Source: Rhodospirillaceae bacterium (lineage in GTDB: Bacteria; Pseudomonadota; Alphaproteobacteria; Rhodospirillales; Casp-alpha2). From it: DNA of 64,000 nucleotides. The stretch is taken from positions 124,001 through 188,000 of the forward strand of contig JAERTE010000020.1 in assembly GCA_016845145.1 (NCBI GenBank), in the 5' to 3' direction. The position numbers were made by a program, and so were the translations under genes. The notes beneath the pieces were generated by a model that made no database searches, had not been told where the DNA came from, and saw nothing but the letters and a program-made list of their open reading frames with translations. This document shows positions 26,390 through 34,439 of this stretch, one piece after another; within the stretch, counting starts at the first letter, position 1, and every line of letters starts with the position of its first letter.

Positions 26390-27006
26390 GTCACCTCGGC
26401 CTGGATGGAAATCCAGCTGTTCAGGTCTTTTGAAATCGTTGCCGCGTTGCTTGCGCCCGCAACGTCAAACCGGCCTTCAACCAACGCCACCAACAGACGT
26501 TCGTAGTCATCGACATGGCCCGACAAGCGGTCTTCGTCCGTCGCATGGCCCGACGCAAACAAGGCAAATGGCGGCAAGTAGCGCATGCGGCACAGCACGG
26601 CCATTTGCTCAAACGGCGAAAACAATTGCCGCAATTCATGACGGTTGGAGCCATCTTCCGAATAGGCCTCGCGCCTCGCACCGGCAGTCACGGCGTTGAA
26701 CAGCACCTTCCCCTCCAGGGCGCGGCCTTCCGAGCCGTACGCGAAGCCGTACTCCAACACCAGATCCTGCCATTCCTTCAAGATCGACGGGCTGGAGTAC
26801 CAATATACGGGGTGCTGGAAAACGATCACGTCGTGGGCCAGCAAACGCTCTTGCTCGCGCTCGACATCAATTTCAAATGTCGGGTATTCGCCATAGAGAT
26901 CAACCAGCGAAACCCCCGCCACCGCCTTCGCCCGCTCGGCCAATCTGGCGTTCGCCACGGATCGGTCACCTCTCGGGTGTGCATAAAGTATCAAGACCTC
27001 GGCCAC
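26386..27006 (-). CDS. KefF-like NAD(P)H quinone oxidoreductase, ancillary to the antiporter
   Basis: The GTG at 27004-27006, preceded by AGAGGCAGG, gives 206 residues beginning with the flavodoxin-like motif VLILYAHPRGDRS. An upstream extension of 26 residues lacks family similarity. FQHPVYWYSSPSILKEWQD and GKVLFNAVTAGARREAYSEDG match the FMN-binding KefF/MdaB family. KefF binds and activates the KefC channel and reduces quinones. The gene's stop overlaps the antiporter's ATG (ATGA), as expected for a coupled pair. Confidence 0.9.
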   Translation of the reverse strand: MAEVLILYAHPRGDRSVANARLAERAKAVAGVSLVDLYGEYPTFEIDVEREQERLLAHDVIVFQHPVYWYSSPSILKEWQDLVLEYGFAYGSEGRALEGKVLFNAVTAGARREAYSEDGSNRHELRQLFSPFEQMAVLCRMRYLPPFALFASGHATDEDRLSGHVDDYERLLVALVEGRFDVAGASNAATISKDLNSWISIQAEVT

Positions 27007-27121
27007 ATGCCACCTGCCTCTTGTGAACTGGAATCTAACGCAGATATAGGACCCGCATTCCCAGATGCAATCAAGGGGGCGCAATCAAGGCGACGGTTTC
27101 ATCATCGGCCGCCGACAGACG

Positions 27122-27150
27122 AAAAGCCCCGCACCCAAAGGATGCGGGGC
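27122..27150 (-). terminator. Intrinsic terminator after cytochrome c' gene
   Basis: On the minus strand GCCCCGCA (27143-27150) pairs with TGCGGGGC (27126-27133) around a nine-base loop and is followed by TTTTCGTC. This eight-pair GC-rich stem with a T-run lies 24 bases after the cytochrome stop codon. Confidence 0.85.
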
Positions 27151-27173
27151 CGCGCTTGCGATTGGGGAGACCG

Positions 27174-27647
27174 CTATTTTTTCGGCGCGCGAAACGGTTT
27201 GTGGCAGCCCTTACACGATGCACCGACCGCACCGAAATTGGCTTTGATGGCATCAACGCCGTTGCCGGCGGCCCCCGCCATCTTTGTTGCGGCAGCAACG
27301 AGCGCCTTGCCCGCTTCGGCGGCTTTCGGATACTGGGTCCAGTTTTCTGCCTTGGCGCGGGTTTTGCCGTCCAGGCCCGGCGCGCTGGCGTCAGAGCCTT
27401 TCGGCCACATTGCCGCGTTTTTCATGGTGGCGGCGGCCAACAGGTTATTGGCGGCGGCGCTGGCGGCGGCGGCATCATAGGGCATTTTGCCTTTCACCAT
27501 GGCGGCAAGCTGGCCGACATTGAAGGCATAAATCTGCATTACAGCCTTGCGCGCCTTGATCTGCTTGGAGAAATCGGCGGCGTGGGCGGCCTGTGACAGG
27601 GTCACTGCAACCATCAGGGTCGCGGCAACAGCGAAAATCTTTTTCAT
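27174..27647 (-). CDS. Cytochrome c' (class II c-type cytochrome)
   Basis: The 157 residues open with a Sec signal peptide (cleavage near AHA/AD, residue 23). The mature four-helix protein carries the C-terminal heme motif CKGCH (C145, C148, H149). RKAVMQIYAFNVGQLAAMVKG is the first helix with the usual Arg and aromatic positions, and WPKGSD is a conserved turn. Cytochromes c' bind NO at the heme and protect against nitrosative stress. The leader contains a partial Fur-like sequence and the gene ends with a strong terminator, so it is a single-gene unit. Confidence 0.93.
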   Translation of the reverse strand: MKKIFAVAATLMVAVTLSQAAHAADFSKQIKARKAVMQIYAFNVGQLAAMVKGKMPYDAAAASAAANNLLAAATMKNAAMWPKGSDASAPGLDGKTRAKAENWTQYPKAAEAGKALVAAATKMAGAAGNGVDAIKANFGAVGASCKGCHKPFRAPKK

Positions 27648-27700
27648 AGCGAGGGACTCCCGTGAAACATCATTGACCTGTTAAGAGGTACTTTATGCGC

Positions 27701-27712
27701 ATAATCATTATC
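27701..27712. promoter_or_regulatory. Fur-box-like half site
   Basis: ATAATCATTATC at 27701-27712 matches 12 bases of the 19-base consensus GATAATGATAATCATTATC, but the first six-base unit is absent. It lies 54 bases before the cytochrome c' ATG and 34 bases before the divergent LysR gene. Iron control of a heme protein would be sensible, but the match is partial. Confidence 0.35.
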
Positions 27713-27745
27713 AATTGGGCAAATTGGCCACTATGATGTGCGCAT

Positions 27746-28633
27746 ATGCACAGATATCGCTGGAGTGATTTGGAGTTTGTTTTAAGCGTTGCCGCCACCG
27801 GCTCCGTCGCCGCCGCCGCACGCGCGCTCGGGGTCAACCACACGACCGTCTTGCGACGCGTCCAGGCATTCGAGAAAACACTCAATATCAGGATTTTCGA
27901 GCGCCTTCGGACCGGCTACCGGCCCACGCCGGAAGGTGAGATTTTTCTTGATGCGGCGCGCGCGATTGAGGCCACCGTCACTGACCTGGATCGGAAAATC
28001 GCCGGCAGCGACACCGCTTTGCAGGGCCCGCTGTCGATCACATCGACCGACACCATCATCGCCGAGCTGATGGATGACGTCGCCCGGTTCCAGCGCCGGC
28101 ATCCGGGTATCATCCTCGACGTCACGGTGGCCAATGACCGTCTAAACCTGGACCGGCGCGAATCCGACATCGCCATCCGTGCGTCGGCCAACCCGCCCGC
28201 GCATCTGGTCGGGCGCAGGATTTGTGACCTCCGCTTCGGTATCTATGCTAGCCCGGCCGCCACTCAAGACGCTGAAGCTGTCGCGCTGGAGAAGCGCCCA
28301 TGGGTTGGCCTGGCGCCGCCGATCTTGGGTTCCGTCGCGGGCGAATGGATGACGCAGATGGTCCCCGCCAGCCAGGTCGCACTGCGCACCAACAGTTTTG
28401 CCAACGTTCGCACGTTGGCGGAAGAAGGCGTCGGCCATGCCTTATTGCCGCGCTTCGTCGGCGATGCGTCCGGCAAACTGACGCGCATTGAGGACGGTGA
28501 GAAAATGCCTGTCGCCGGTTTGTGGCTGCTGTCCCATGCCGATATTTTGCGCTCCCCCAGGGTTCGCGCGGCGACGGATTTTCTGTTCGAGGCATTGCGG
28601 GCGAAACGCGCGCGGTTCGAGGGGGAGGCCTAA
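27746..28633 (+). CDS. LysR-family transcriptional regulator
   Basis: The 295 residues show the LysR winged helix-turn-helix (WSDLEFVLSVAATGSVAAAARALGVNHTTVLRRVQAFEK at about 6-45) and a C-terminal effector domain (about 92-290) with SDIAIRASANPPAHLVGRRI. It is divergent from the cytochrome c' gene and lies directly upstream of an EamA transporter (eight-base gap), so likely targets are that exporter and itself. The inducer is unknown. A LysR-type T-N11-A site in the short upstream region is plausible but not distinctive. Confidence 0.88.
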   Translation: MHRYRWSDLEFVLSVAATGSVAAAARALGVNHTTVLRRVQAFEKTLNIRIFERLRTGYRPTPEGEIFLDAARAIEATVTDLDRKIAGSDTALQGPLSITSTDTIIAELMDDVARFQRRHPGIILDVTVANDRLNLDRRESDIAIRASANPPAHLVGRRICDLRFGIYASPAATQDAEAVALEKRPWVGLAPPILGSVAGEWMTQMVPASQVALRTNSFANVRTLAEEGVGHALLPRFVGDASGKLTRIEDGEKMPVAGLWLLSHADILRSPRVRAATDFLFEALRAKRARFEGEA

Positions 28634-28640
28634 ATCAGCC

Positions 28641-29618
28641 ATGGCCATCAAGGGCATCCCAAAAATCCGAGATCTGTTGGCCGGCCCGTCCGTCGACAAT
28701 CCACCCCTGGCGGCGACGCTGATGGTGAGTGCGCTGTTTATGTTGGGGTTGCAGGACGCCATTGTGAAATGGGCCAGCTCGGACATCTCACTGTGGCAGT
28801 TCCAGTTTTTTCGCTCGGCGTTCAACCTGGTGTTGGTCTTCGTGTTCGTGCGCTTTGTGCTGGGTGATCGCCTTCCAATACCCCGGCGACTCGGGGCGGT
28901 TATCCTGCGTAGCCTTTTGTTGTGCGGCGCGATGGTGTTTTTCTTCTCCGGCGTACCGTTTTTGAGCCTTGCCGAGATCGCCGCCGGGCTCTACGTGTTT
29001 CCGCTGTTCGTCGGCGTACTGTCACATTTCGTTCTGGGCGAGAAAGTCGGCCCACGCCGGATGATCGCCATCCTTGCCGGCTTTTGCGGCACCTTGCTGA
29101 TCCTCAAGCCCGGCACAGATGGTTTTTCGCCGATCTCGCTGTTGCCGGTGGGTGCCGGGTTTTTGTACGCCTGTACCGTCTTGACCACCCGCAAGCTTTG
29201 CCGCGACGAAAGTCCCGTGACGCTGGCCATGGGCGTCGCCATCGCACTTTTGAGCTTGGGCGCGGTTGGCATGATCGTATTCACGCCGGGGGTCGGATCA
29301 GGGCCCTGGGCCGAACAAGCTGCTGCCTGGCCTTATATCTTCACCGGCTGGACTTGGGTCGAAGCATCCATATACGGCGTTATCGGAATCTGTTCGTTAC
29401 TCAACCTGACGGCCAACATCAGCCTGGCGAGAGCCTACCAGAGCGCCGAGGCCAGCTGGCTCGCGCCGTTTGATTTCTCTTATTTGATATGGGCGACGTT
29501 CTGGGGCTTTGTCATCTGGCGCGACCTACCCGACGCAATGATGTTCTCCGGCATGGTGCTGATCGCGGCGTCGGGCGCGTTTGTTGCCTGGCGGCACCAG
29601 CAGGAGAGCCGGGGGTGA
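28641..29618 (+). CDS. EamA-family (DMT) transporter
   Basis: The ATG at 28641 gives 325 residues. Longer in-frame starts lie inside the LysR gene. Ten hydrophobic segments form two EamA repeats, the first with ALFMLGLQDAIVKWASS and VFFFSGVPFLSLAEIAAGLYVFPL. The conserved acidic and Gln positions of S-adenosylmethionine or amino-acid exporters in this family are partly present, but the substrate cannot be fixed. It is probably co-transcribed with and controlled by the LysR gene upstream. Confidence 0.85.
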   Translation: MAIKGIPKIRDLLAGPSVDNPPLAATLMVSALFMLGLQDAIVKWASSDISLWQFQFFRSAFNLVLVFVFVRFVLGDRLPIPRRLGAVILRSLLLCGAMVFFFSGVPFLSLAEIAAGLYVFPLFVGVLSHFVLGEKVGPRRMIAILAGFCGTLLILKPGTDGFSPISLLPVGAGFLYACTVLTTRKLCRDESPVTLAMGVAIALLSLGAVGMIVFTPGVGSGPWAEQAAAWPYIFTGWTWVEASIYGVIGICSLLNLTANISLARAYQSAEASWLAPFDFSYLIWATFWGFVIWRDLPDAMMFSGMVLIAASGAFVAWRHQQESRG

Positions 29619-29853
29619 GGGCGGGCAGATGATTGGTCTTGTTCGATTTCGCCGCCTGTATAGATGCGAAATGGAAACTTATTGGGACGGCCACAGTGCT
29701 GTCTCGTCGAATGAGGTTTTGCTACATGCCGAACATCCGGACTAGAATGTATTGGCTCGCGTGTTTTCCGATGTTCCTCTTATGAGTACTGGTCGGTGAT
29801 TTAGTGGATATTTTCTGCCAAGGTTCTGTAACACAATCCGACGATATCTTCGT

Positions 29854-30402
29854 ATGAGCGTCTATGGCGAAACGCTGCCAGACGATTTCAGCGCCAGCCC
29901 GAAATTGGAGGCGGCTTGGAAGGTTTGGAAAAAATGGTGCGGCGGCCGTTCGGTGCCCACATGGGCCGACGTAGATTTGATGCTTTTACCACCCAAGCTG
30001 TTGCCATTCGCTACGGTCATGGACGTCCTGGACGACGGCAGATACCGGTATCGGTTCTGGGGCACCGGCATCGCCAATGCCTACGAAGTTGAGGTCACTG
30101 GCAAGCTCCTTGAGGAAGCGTTCGGTGGTGAGTTTTTCGGTGTTACCAAGCGGCAACTGGATAGCGTCGTGGAAAGCGGCGAACCACAATTGTATCGCAC
30201 CATCATCGAAAAGCCATCTGGCGCGCGGCTGATTAAAATCAATCTCCGCTTGCCGGTCATGGATATGCCGGACCAAATCACAAAGGTGATCACGGTATCC
30301 ACATTGGAGCGCGTCGGCATACACGACTACGAAAGTGTTGGGGAGATCTGGGGAACATCAAAATTAGTGGCCGGGCAGCGGGTGAACGATGGCGGCGCAT
30401 GA
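29854..30402 (+). CDS. PAS_5-family single-domain protein
   Basis: The 182 residues match the PAS_5 family common in Rhodospirillales: a helical start (LEAAWKVWKKWCGG), then LPFATVMDVLDDGRYRYRFWGTGIANAYEVEVTGK, QLDSVVESGEPQLYRTI and a final sheet (ITKVITVSTLERVG). No output domain is present, so it may act as a stand-alone sensor or bind partners. The upstream 235 bases (29619-29853) contain no gene. Downstream lies a decayed LysR gene. Confidence 0.85.
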   Translation: MSVYGETLPDDFSASPKLEAAWKVWKKWCGGRSVPTWADVDLMLLPPKLLPFATVMDVLDDGRYRYRFWGTGIANAYEVEVTGKLLEEAFGGEFFGVTKRQLDSVVESGEPQLYRTIIEKPSGARLIKINLRLPVMDMPDQITKVITVSTLERVGIHDYESVGEIWGTSKLVAGQRVNDGGA

Positions 30403-30429
30403 GTAAAATTGGCCAATCATGAGGTGCTG

Positions 30430-30641
30430 GGTGAAGTGTTGGTTGGTTTCACCGGCGCGGCCAGCCGTACGATCAATACGACCTTGCCATCCGCACAGGA
30501 GAACTCACGCACGCTCTTCAAGGCTTTGAGCCCAAGCCGCTACAGATCAATGTCGTGTACCCACCAACGAAATTCTTGCCGCATCGTAGGCGATTATTGA
30601 TCGACTTTCTTGTTGCCCGCGCAAACGAAGGAATGTGTTGA
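30430..30641 (+). pseudogene. Decayed LysR regulator (C-terminal effector domain fragment)
   Basis: In the frame of position 30471 the sequence reads YDLAIRTGEL, the typical LysR motif near the middle of the effector domain. It then jumps directly to ALQGFEPKPLQINVVYPP, followed by TKFLPHRRRLLIDFLVARAN and a stop at 30639. These are the family's last strand and helix, so roughly a hundred residues are missing between the two pieces. A further fragment GEVLVGFTGAASR lies in another frame just before. No start or DNA-binding domain is present. The pieces are too ordered to be chance. Confidence 0.7.
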
Positions 30642-30686
30642 GGCGTATTAACTTCCCTTGTTCAGAAGAACTTCCAAACTCGCGCT

Positions 30687-31934
30687 TTAGCCGATCTTAT
30701 TTTGTTGAATACGAAGTGCCGCGAGTAACAATAAAAGCACGACACTCACTCCTGTAAGCACATAAAGCGATGCCGCGAAATCACCCGTCATATCGGAAAC
30801 GATCCCGATGGACACCGGCCCGCCGACGCCACCGAATTCTGCGGCAGAGAAAAACATACCGCCGGCAACCCCCGCCCGCTCCGAGCCGACGCCAGGAATG
30901 TCCAAAAGGACGAGAATCGAAAGCGTCATTGCGCTGCCCCGTGCCAGGCCCTGAGCAACCAGGGCTGACGTCAACAAAGGCCCTTGCTCGGCCTGCAGCA
31001 AAAGTGACGACGCGCCAAAACCCGCAAACAGAACCGCCAAAATCCAAATCCGCCGTTTGGGCAAAGCGAGCCTCGGAATCGCCAGTGACGACAGGACAGA
31101 GAAAACCACCGGAATGGATGCCATGTAGCCCGCGTCGACGGCATTGAGACCCTTGGAACGCAAGATTTCCGGCAGCCAGTTGTTCATGCCGTGATTGCAG
31201 AAAAAGATACCGATACTCATCGCCAGAACGATCTGGAAGGCCGGAATACGGATCAGCCGTTTGAAGTTCTCGTACTGCGACCCGCGCGGCGTCTCCGCAT
31301 GATCCCGTTCGACCTGCTTACAATCGGGGTGCGCGGTGATCAACAGCCAAACGATGCTCGCGGCGCCGATGAACACTGCATAAAGCAGCATAACGCTACG
31401 CCAGTCTCCATCCATGATCGGCATGAACAGGCTATTGGTCAGTGACAATCCAGTCATTGAACCGAGCGTCGGCGCCGTCATGTAGATGCCCATGGCGGTG
31501 CCTCGCTGGCGCCCCTCGAACCACAAGCTGATTGTCTTGGGCGCGCCGACCGAGACCAAAGGCCCTCCCAAACCAAACACGGCGACGGCCAGAAACAAAC
31601 TGGCAAACCCATTGGCTTGCGATCGCAGCACCACGGAAATCGCGATCATGACGAAAGCGAACAGAATGCCGCGTCTTACGCCGATCTTGTCGAGGAATAT
31701 CCCAAGCGGTATCGCCGAGCCGATGTAGACCAGTTGCCAGGCGCCAAGTACGGACCCCATCTGGGAGCGGCTCAAACCAAGATCCGCCGAAATTTCTGCA
31801 ACCAATGGCGCCAACGTGACAATGGTTAGGCCAAAGCAATAGTAGGACAGCCACACCCCCGCCAAAACCGCCCAGCGGACCGGGCTGTTGAAGGGCTTAA
31901 ACCCAGATATGTTGGCTTCACCCGCCATGTTCAC
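30687..31934 (-). CDS. MFS transporter (NimT/CynX or related anion carrier type)
   Basis: This 415-residue protein has twelve hydrophobic segments. The N-terminal half contains the MFS loop motif GIFLDKIGVRRGILFAF and SVGAPKTISLWFEGRQRGTAMG. The C-terminal half shows the weaker second copy (SIPVVFSVLSSLAIPRLALPKRR). The pattern resembles the cyanate/nitrate or oxalate/formate branches of MFS. No operon partners help: the PAS/LysR remnant is on one side and an intergenic spacer on the other. Confidence 0.87.
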   Translation of the reverse strand: MNMAGEANISGFKPFNSPVRWAVLAGVWLSYYCFGLTIVTLAPLVAEISADLGLSRSQMGSVLGAWQLVYIGSAIPLGIFLDKIGVRRGILFAFVMIAISVVLRSQANGFASLFLAVAVFGLGGPLVSVGAPKTISLWFEGRQRGTAMGIYMTAPTLGSMTGLSLTNSLFMPIMDGDWRSVMLLYAVFIGAASIVWLLITAHPDCKQVERDHAETPRGSQYENFKRLIRIPAFQIVLAMSIGIFFCNHGMNNWLPEILRSKGLNAVDAGYMASIPVVFSVLSSLAIPRLALPKRRIWILAVLFAGFGASSLLLQAEQGPLLTSALVAQGLARGSAMTLSILVLLDIPGVGSERAGVAGGMFFSAAEFGGVGGPVSIGIVSDMTGDFAASLYVLTGVSVVLLLLLAALRIQQNKIG

Positions 31935-32308
31935 GCCTTGTCGCCGGCCTCGGATCGTTTCGCTATCCGCTATTACATGATTTGCGGCTTCGACACAAAG
32001 GCGGCCTTAATGCCCTATATTAGGAATTTATTGACTTTTTGAAAATCTATGATAGTCTCGCGTCCGCATCGCCACTTACCCGGCGGCGGCACGCTATTTG
32101 ACATTCGAAGATGTTTTAACCGGGACTGATGGTTCAGCGTTGGGCTCGGTGGAACTGGCCTATGTCGGCAGACGGTATGAACAGGCCAGCTTGGTGCAAA
32201 AAATACCGGTCAAAATTTGGGTTCGGTCCCCAGATTTTTTTATGTTTCCAATGAAATCAAAGTCTTCCAACCCGCGAACTATCGGTCAATTTCTGCAATT
32301 CGAGTTGG
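31935..32308. other. Gene-poor spacer with possible promoter and possible amidase remnant
   Basis: No intact gene is seen in this stretch of 374 bases. A promoter-like pair TTGACT (32031-32036) and TAGTCT (32053-32058) with 16 bases between points rightward. A short plus-strand frame (32098-32340) includes DGSALGSVELAYVGRRYEQA, which is reminiscent of the C-terminal motif of amidases (GLPVGLQLVGRRYDEA) and may be a gene remnant. The ureohydrolase on the other strand begins at 33274 and ends at 32309. Confidence 0.3.
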
Positions 32309-33274
32309 TCAGGTGCTTTTGCCTTTGGCATGAAAAATGAACCCCAAGACGTTCATCAGCAACTGCGCGGCCAAGAATGCCGTCGAGCCGGTGTGGTCAT
32401 AGTCGGGCGCCACCTCAACCAGATCGAGGCCCACCACATCGCCCTTCGCCGTCAGGCCTTGCAGGATCTCCAACACCTCGTAGTACAGGAACCCGCCGTG
32501 GCTCGGCGTGCCGGTGCCGGGCGCGATGGAGGGGTCGAAGCCGTCGATATCGATGGTCAGGTAATAGCGTTTGCCCTCTGGGATACGCGCCAACACGCCT
32601 TCCGTGCCGAGTTTGCGCACGTCGCGGACCGAAAGAATGTCGGAGCCCGCGGCGCGTGCCGCCTCATAGTCGGCGCGGTTGGATGACGAGACGTTGCGGA
32701 TACCCAATTGCGTGAAGCCGGTCACATGCGCCATTTCCGAAGCGCGCCTGAGCGGGTTGCCGTGGCCGTATCTGACGCCATGGCGCTCATCGACGAAATC
32801 CAGGTGCGCATCAATGTGGATGATGTGCACGGGGTCTTGGTCGTCAAAGGCGCGGATGCAGGGAATATGCACGGAGTGGTCGCCGCCCAGCACGACAGGC
32901 AGCGCGCCCGATTTGATGATCTTGCGCACGCCGAGCTCAATGTTGTCGTGGCTCTTGATGGTGTCGGTGTGGATCATGTCGGCGTCGCCGATATCGACGA
33001 TGCTGACTTGGTCGGCGGGCAGGTAGGTGATGTCGTCTTCGAAGTCATAGGCGCCGCCGTGGCCGAACGAGAACAACGTCGAGGCCTCACGAATGGCGCG
33101 CGGCCCGAAGCGCGCGCCGGCACGATACTGCGTGCCCATGTCGAAGGGTGCGCCGAGCACGGCCACATCAGCCTCAATGGCATCCCAATCGAGCTCGGGC
33201 GGTTGTTTGCCGAACGTGCAGTGGCCGACAAACGGCAAATTCAGGCGGCCTTGGTCGTAACTGTTTTCAGCCAT
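32309..33274 (-). CDS. Agmatinase/ureohydrolase-family enzyme
   Basis: The 321 residues have all binuclear manganese motifs of the arginase superfamily: GGDHSVHIP, HIDAHLDFVDE and TIDIDGFDPSIAPGTGTPSHGG. The N-terminus (GTQYRAGARFGPRAIREAS) matches agmatinases and guanidino-acid hydrolases. Such enzymes release urea from agmatine, guanidinobutyrate or similar. The gene's ATG overlaps the end of cbiB by eight bases, an arrangement that suggests one transcript, though a metabolic link to cobalamin is not evident. Confidence 0.9.
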   Translation of the reverse strand: MAENSYDQGRLNLPFVGHCTFGKQPPELDWDAIEADVAVLGAPFDMGTQYRAGARFGPRAIREASTLFSFGHGGAYDFEDDITYLPADQVSIVDIGDADMIHTDTIKSHDNIELGVRKIIKSGALPVVLGGDHSVHIPCIRAFDDQDPVHIIHIDAHLDFVDERHGVRYGHGNPLRRASEMAHVTGFTQLGIRNVSSSNRADYEAARAAGSDILSVRDVRKLGTEGVLARIPEGKRYYLTIDIDGFDPSIAPGTGTPSHGGFLYYEVLEILQGLTAKGDVVGLDLVEVAPDYDHTGSTAFLAAQLLMNVLGFIFHAKGKST

Positions 33275-34247
33275 TTCCGATCCTCACGACGGCGAGCGAC
33301 GCTACAAACGCGACGTTCATCAGGTTGGCGACAATATATAAGTATAGCGCGCGGGTCATATCTTTCACCGTAACGCGCGCGCGCCCGTCACCGATCCACG
33401 GGTCATCGACCACGTGATCAACGTACCGACGCGGTCCCGCCAGCGCCAAGCCCAATGCGCCAGCCATGGGGGCTTCAGCCCATCCTGCGTTGGGCGAGCG
33501 GTGTTTGCCGGCGTCGCGTAGCATCACCTTCAGTGCTGCTGCAGGATTGGCGGTGGGCGTGAAGATGGCCGCCAGCGTGATGAACAATCCCGCCAGGCGC
33601 GCCGGGATCAGGTTCAGCACATCGTCAAGCCTTGCTGCGGCCATGCCGAAGTAGCGATAGCGGGTGTTGTTGTGGCCGATCATCGAATCCATGGTATTGA
33701 CCGCTTTGTAGACGGCCAGCCCCGGAAAGCCGAACAACACGTACCAGAACACCGGCGCCACCACGCCGTCGGCGAAGTTTTCGGCCAGGCTTTCGATGCC
33801 GGCCCGCGCCACGCCGTGGGAATCGAGCTGCGCCGGGTCGCGCCCGACGATGTGGCTGACCGCCTCACGTCCGGCCTCGACGCTTTCGCCTAAGCCCTTG
33901 GCCACGGCGCGCACATGGTCATACAGGCTGCGGCCCGCCAACAGCGTCATTACCAAAAACAACTCCAATGGCCAGCCCCACGGATGCGTGAAAGTGATCC
34001 AGGCAACGCCAGTACCGATAGCACCGGTGAGCACGACGATGAACACCACCACCAACGCGCCGCGGATCAAACGGTCGACATTGCCGCGTTTGTCACGGTT
34101 GAGTTTGCGGTCCAGCGCATCAATCAACCCGCCGAGCCAGGCCACCGGGTGTTTGACGAAACGAAAAAGGAATTTCGGGTCGCCCACGTAGGCATCCACC
34201 ACCAGCGCCAGCAAAAGCAGGATCAACGGGTCGAGGCCGGCGTGCAT
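33267..34247 (-). CDS. cbiB: Adenosylcobinamide-phosphate synthase CbiB/CobD
   Basis: The ATG at 34245-34247 gives 326 residues, the family's length. Earlier in-frame starts exist at 34307 (ATG) and 34343 (TTG), the latter inside a tandem repeat. The protein has several membrane segments and the motifs VVDAYVGDPKFLFRFVKHPVAWLG, ESLAENFADGVVAPVFWYVLFG, NTMDSMIGHNNTRYRYFG and RDAGKHRSPNAGWAEAPMAG. It joins aminopropanol phosphate to adenosylcobyrate at the inner membrane. It is transcribed away from the main cob genes and coupled to a ureohydrolase. Confidence 0.92.
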   Translation of the reverse strand: MHAGLDPLILLLLALVVDAYVGDPKFLFRFVKHPVAWLGGLIDALDRKLNRDKRGNVDRLIRGALVVVFIVVLTGAIGTGVAWITFTHPWGWPLELFLVMTLLAGRSLYDHVRAVAKGLGESVEAGREAVSHIVGRDPAQLDSHGVARAGIESLAENFADGVVAPVFWYVLFGFPGLAVYKAVNTMDSMIGHNNTRYRYFGMAAARLDDVLNLIPARLAGLFITLAAIFTPTANPAAALKVMLRDAGKHRSPNAGWAEAPMAGALGLALAGPRRYVDHVVDDPWIGDGRARVTVKDMTRALYLYIVANLMNVAFVASLAVVRIGNG

Positions 34248-34335
34248 ACCGGGCACGTCGCCCGCCGACCCGCCCAATGTTTGACCAAGCGGTCCGAAAG
34301 TAAACATCGCCGGAGCATGCCGGGCCAGGGACACC

Positions 34336-34381
34336 GACGTCAAGGGGTGCTGACGTCAAGGTGCTGGCGTCAACAGGCGCT
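34336..34381. repeat. Three imperfect 14-16-base tandem units
   Basis: Units GACGTCAAGGGGTGCT (34336-34351), GACGTCAAGGTGCT (34352-34365) and GGCGTCAACAGGCGCT (34366-34381) lie between the divergent cbiB and TPR genes. The core resembles the two-unit repeat at 20814-20841. Possible role: none known; could also be replication slippage. Confidence 0.6.
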
Positions 34382-34439
34382 CACGTTTGGTTAATAAAAG
34401 ATGGTGTATTTTCAGGCGGTATATGGGGTACCAATAGGC

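Noticed and set aside
30409..30600. 63-residue plus frame after the PAS_5 gene
   Set aside because: Not a gene; its region holds the LysR remnant in another frame.
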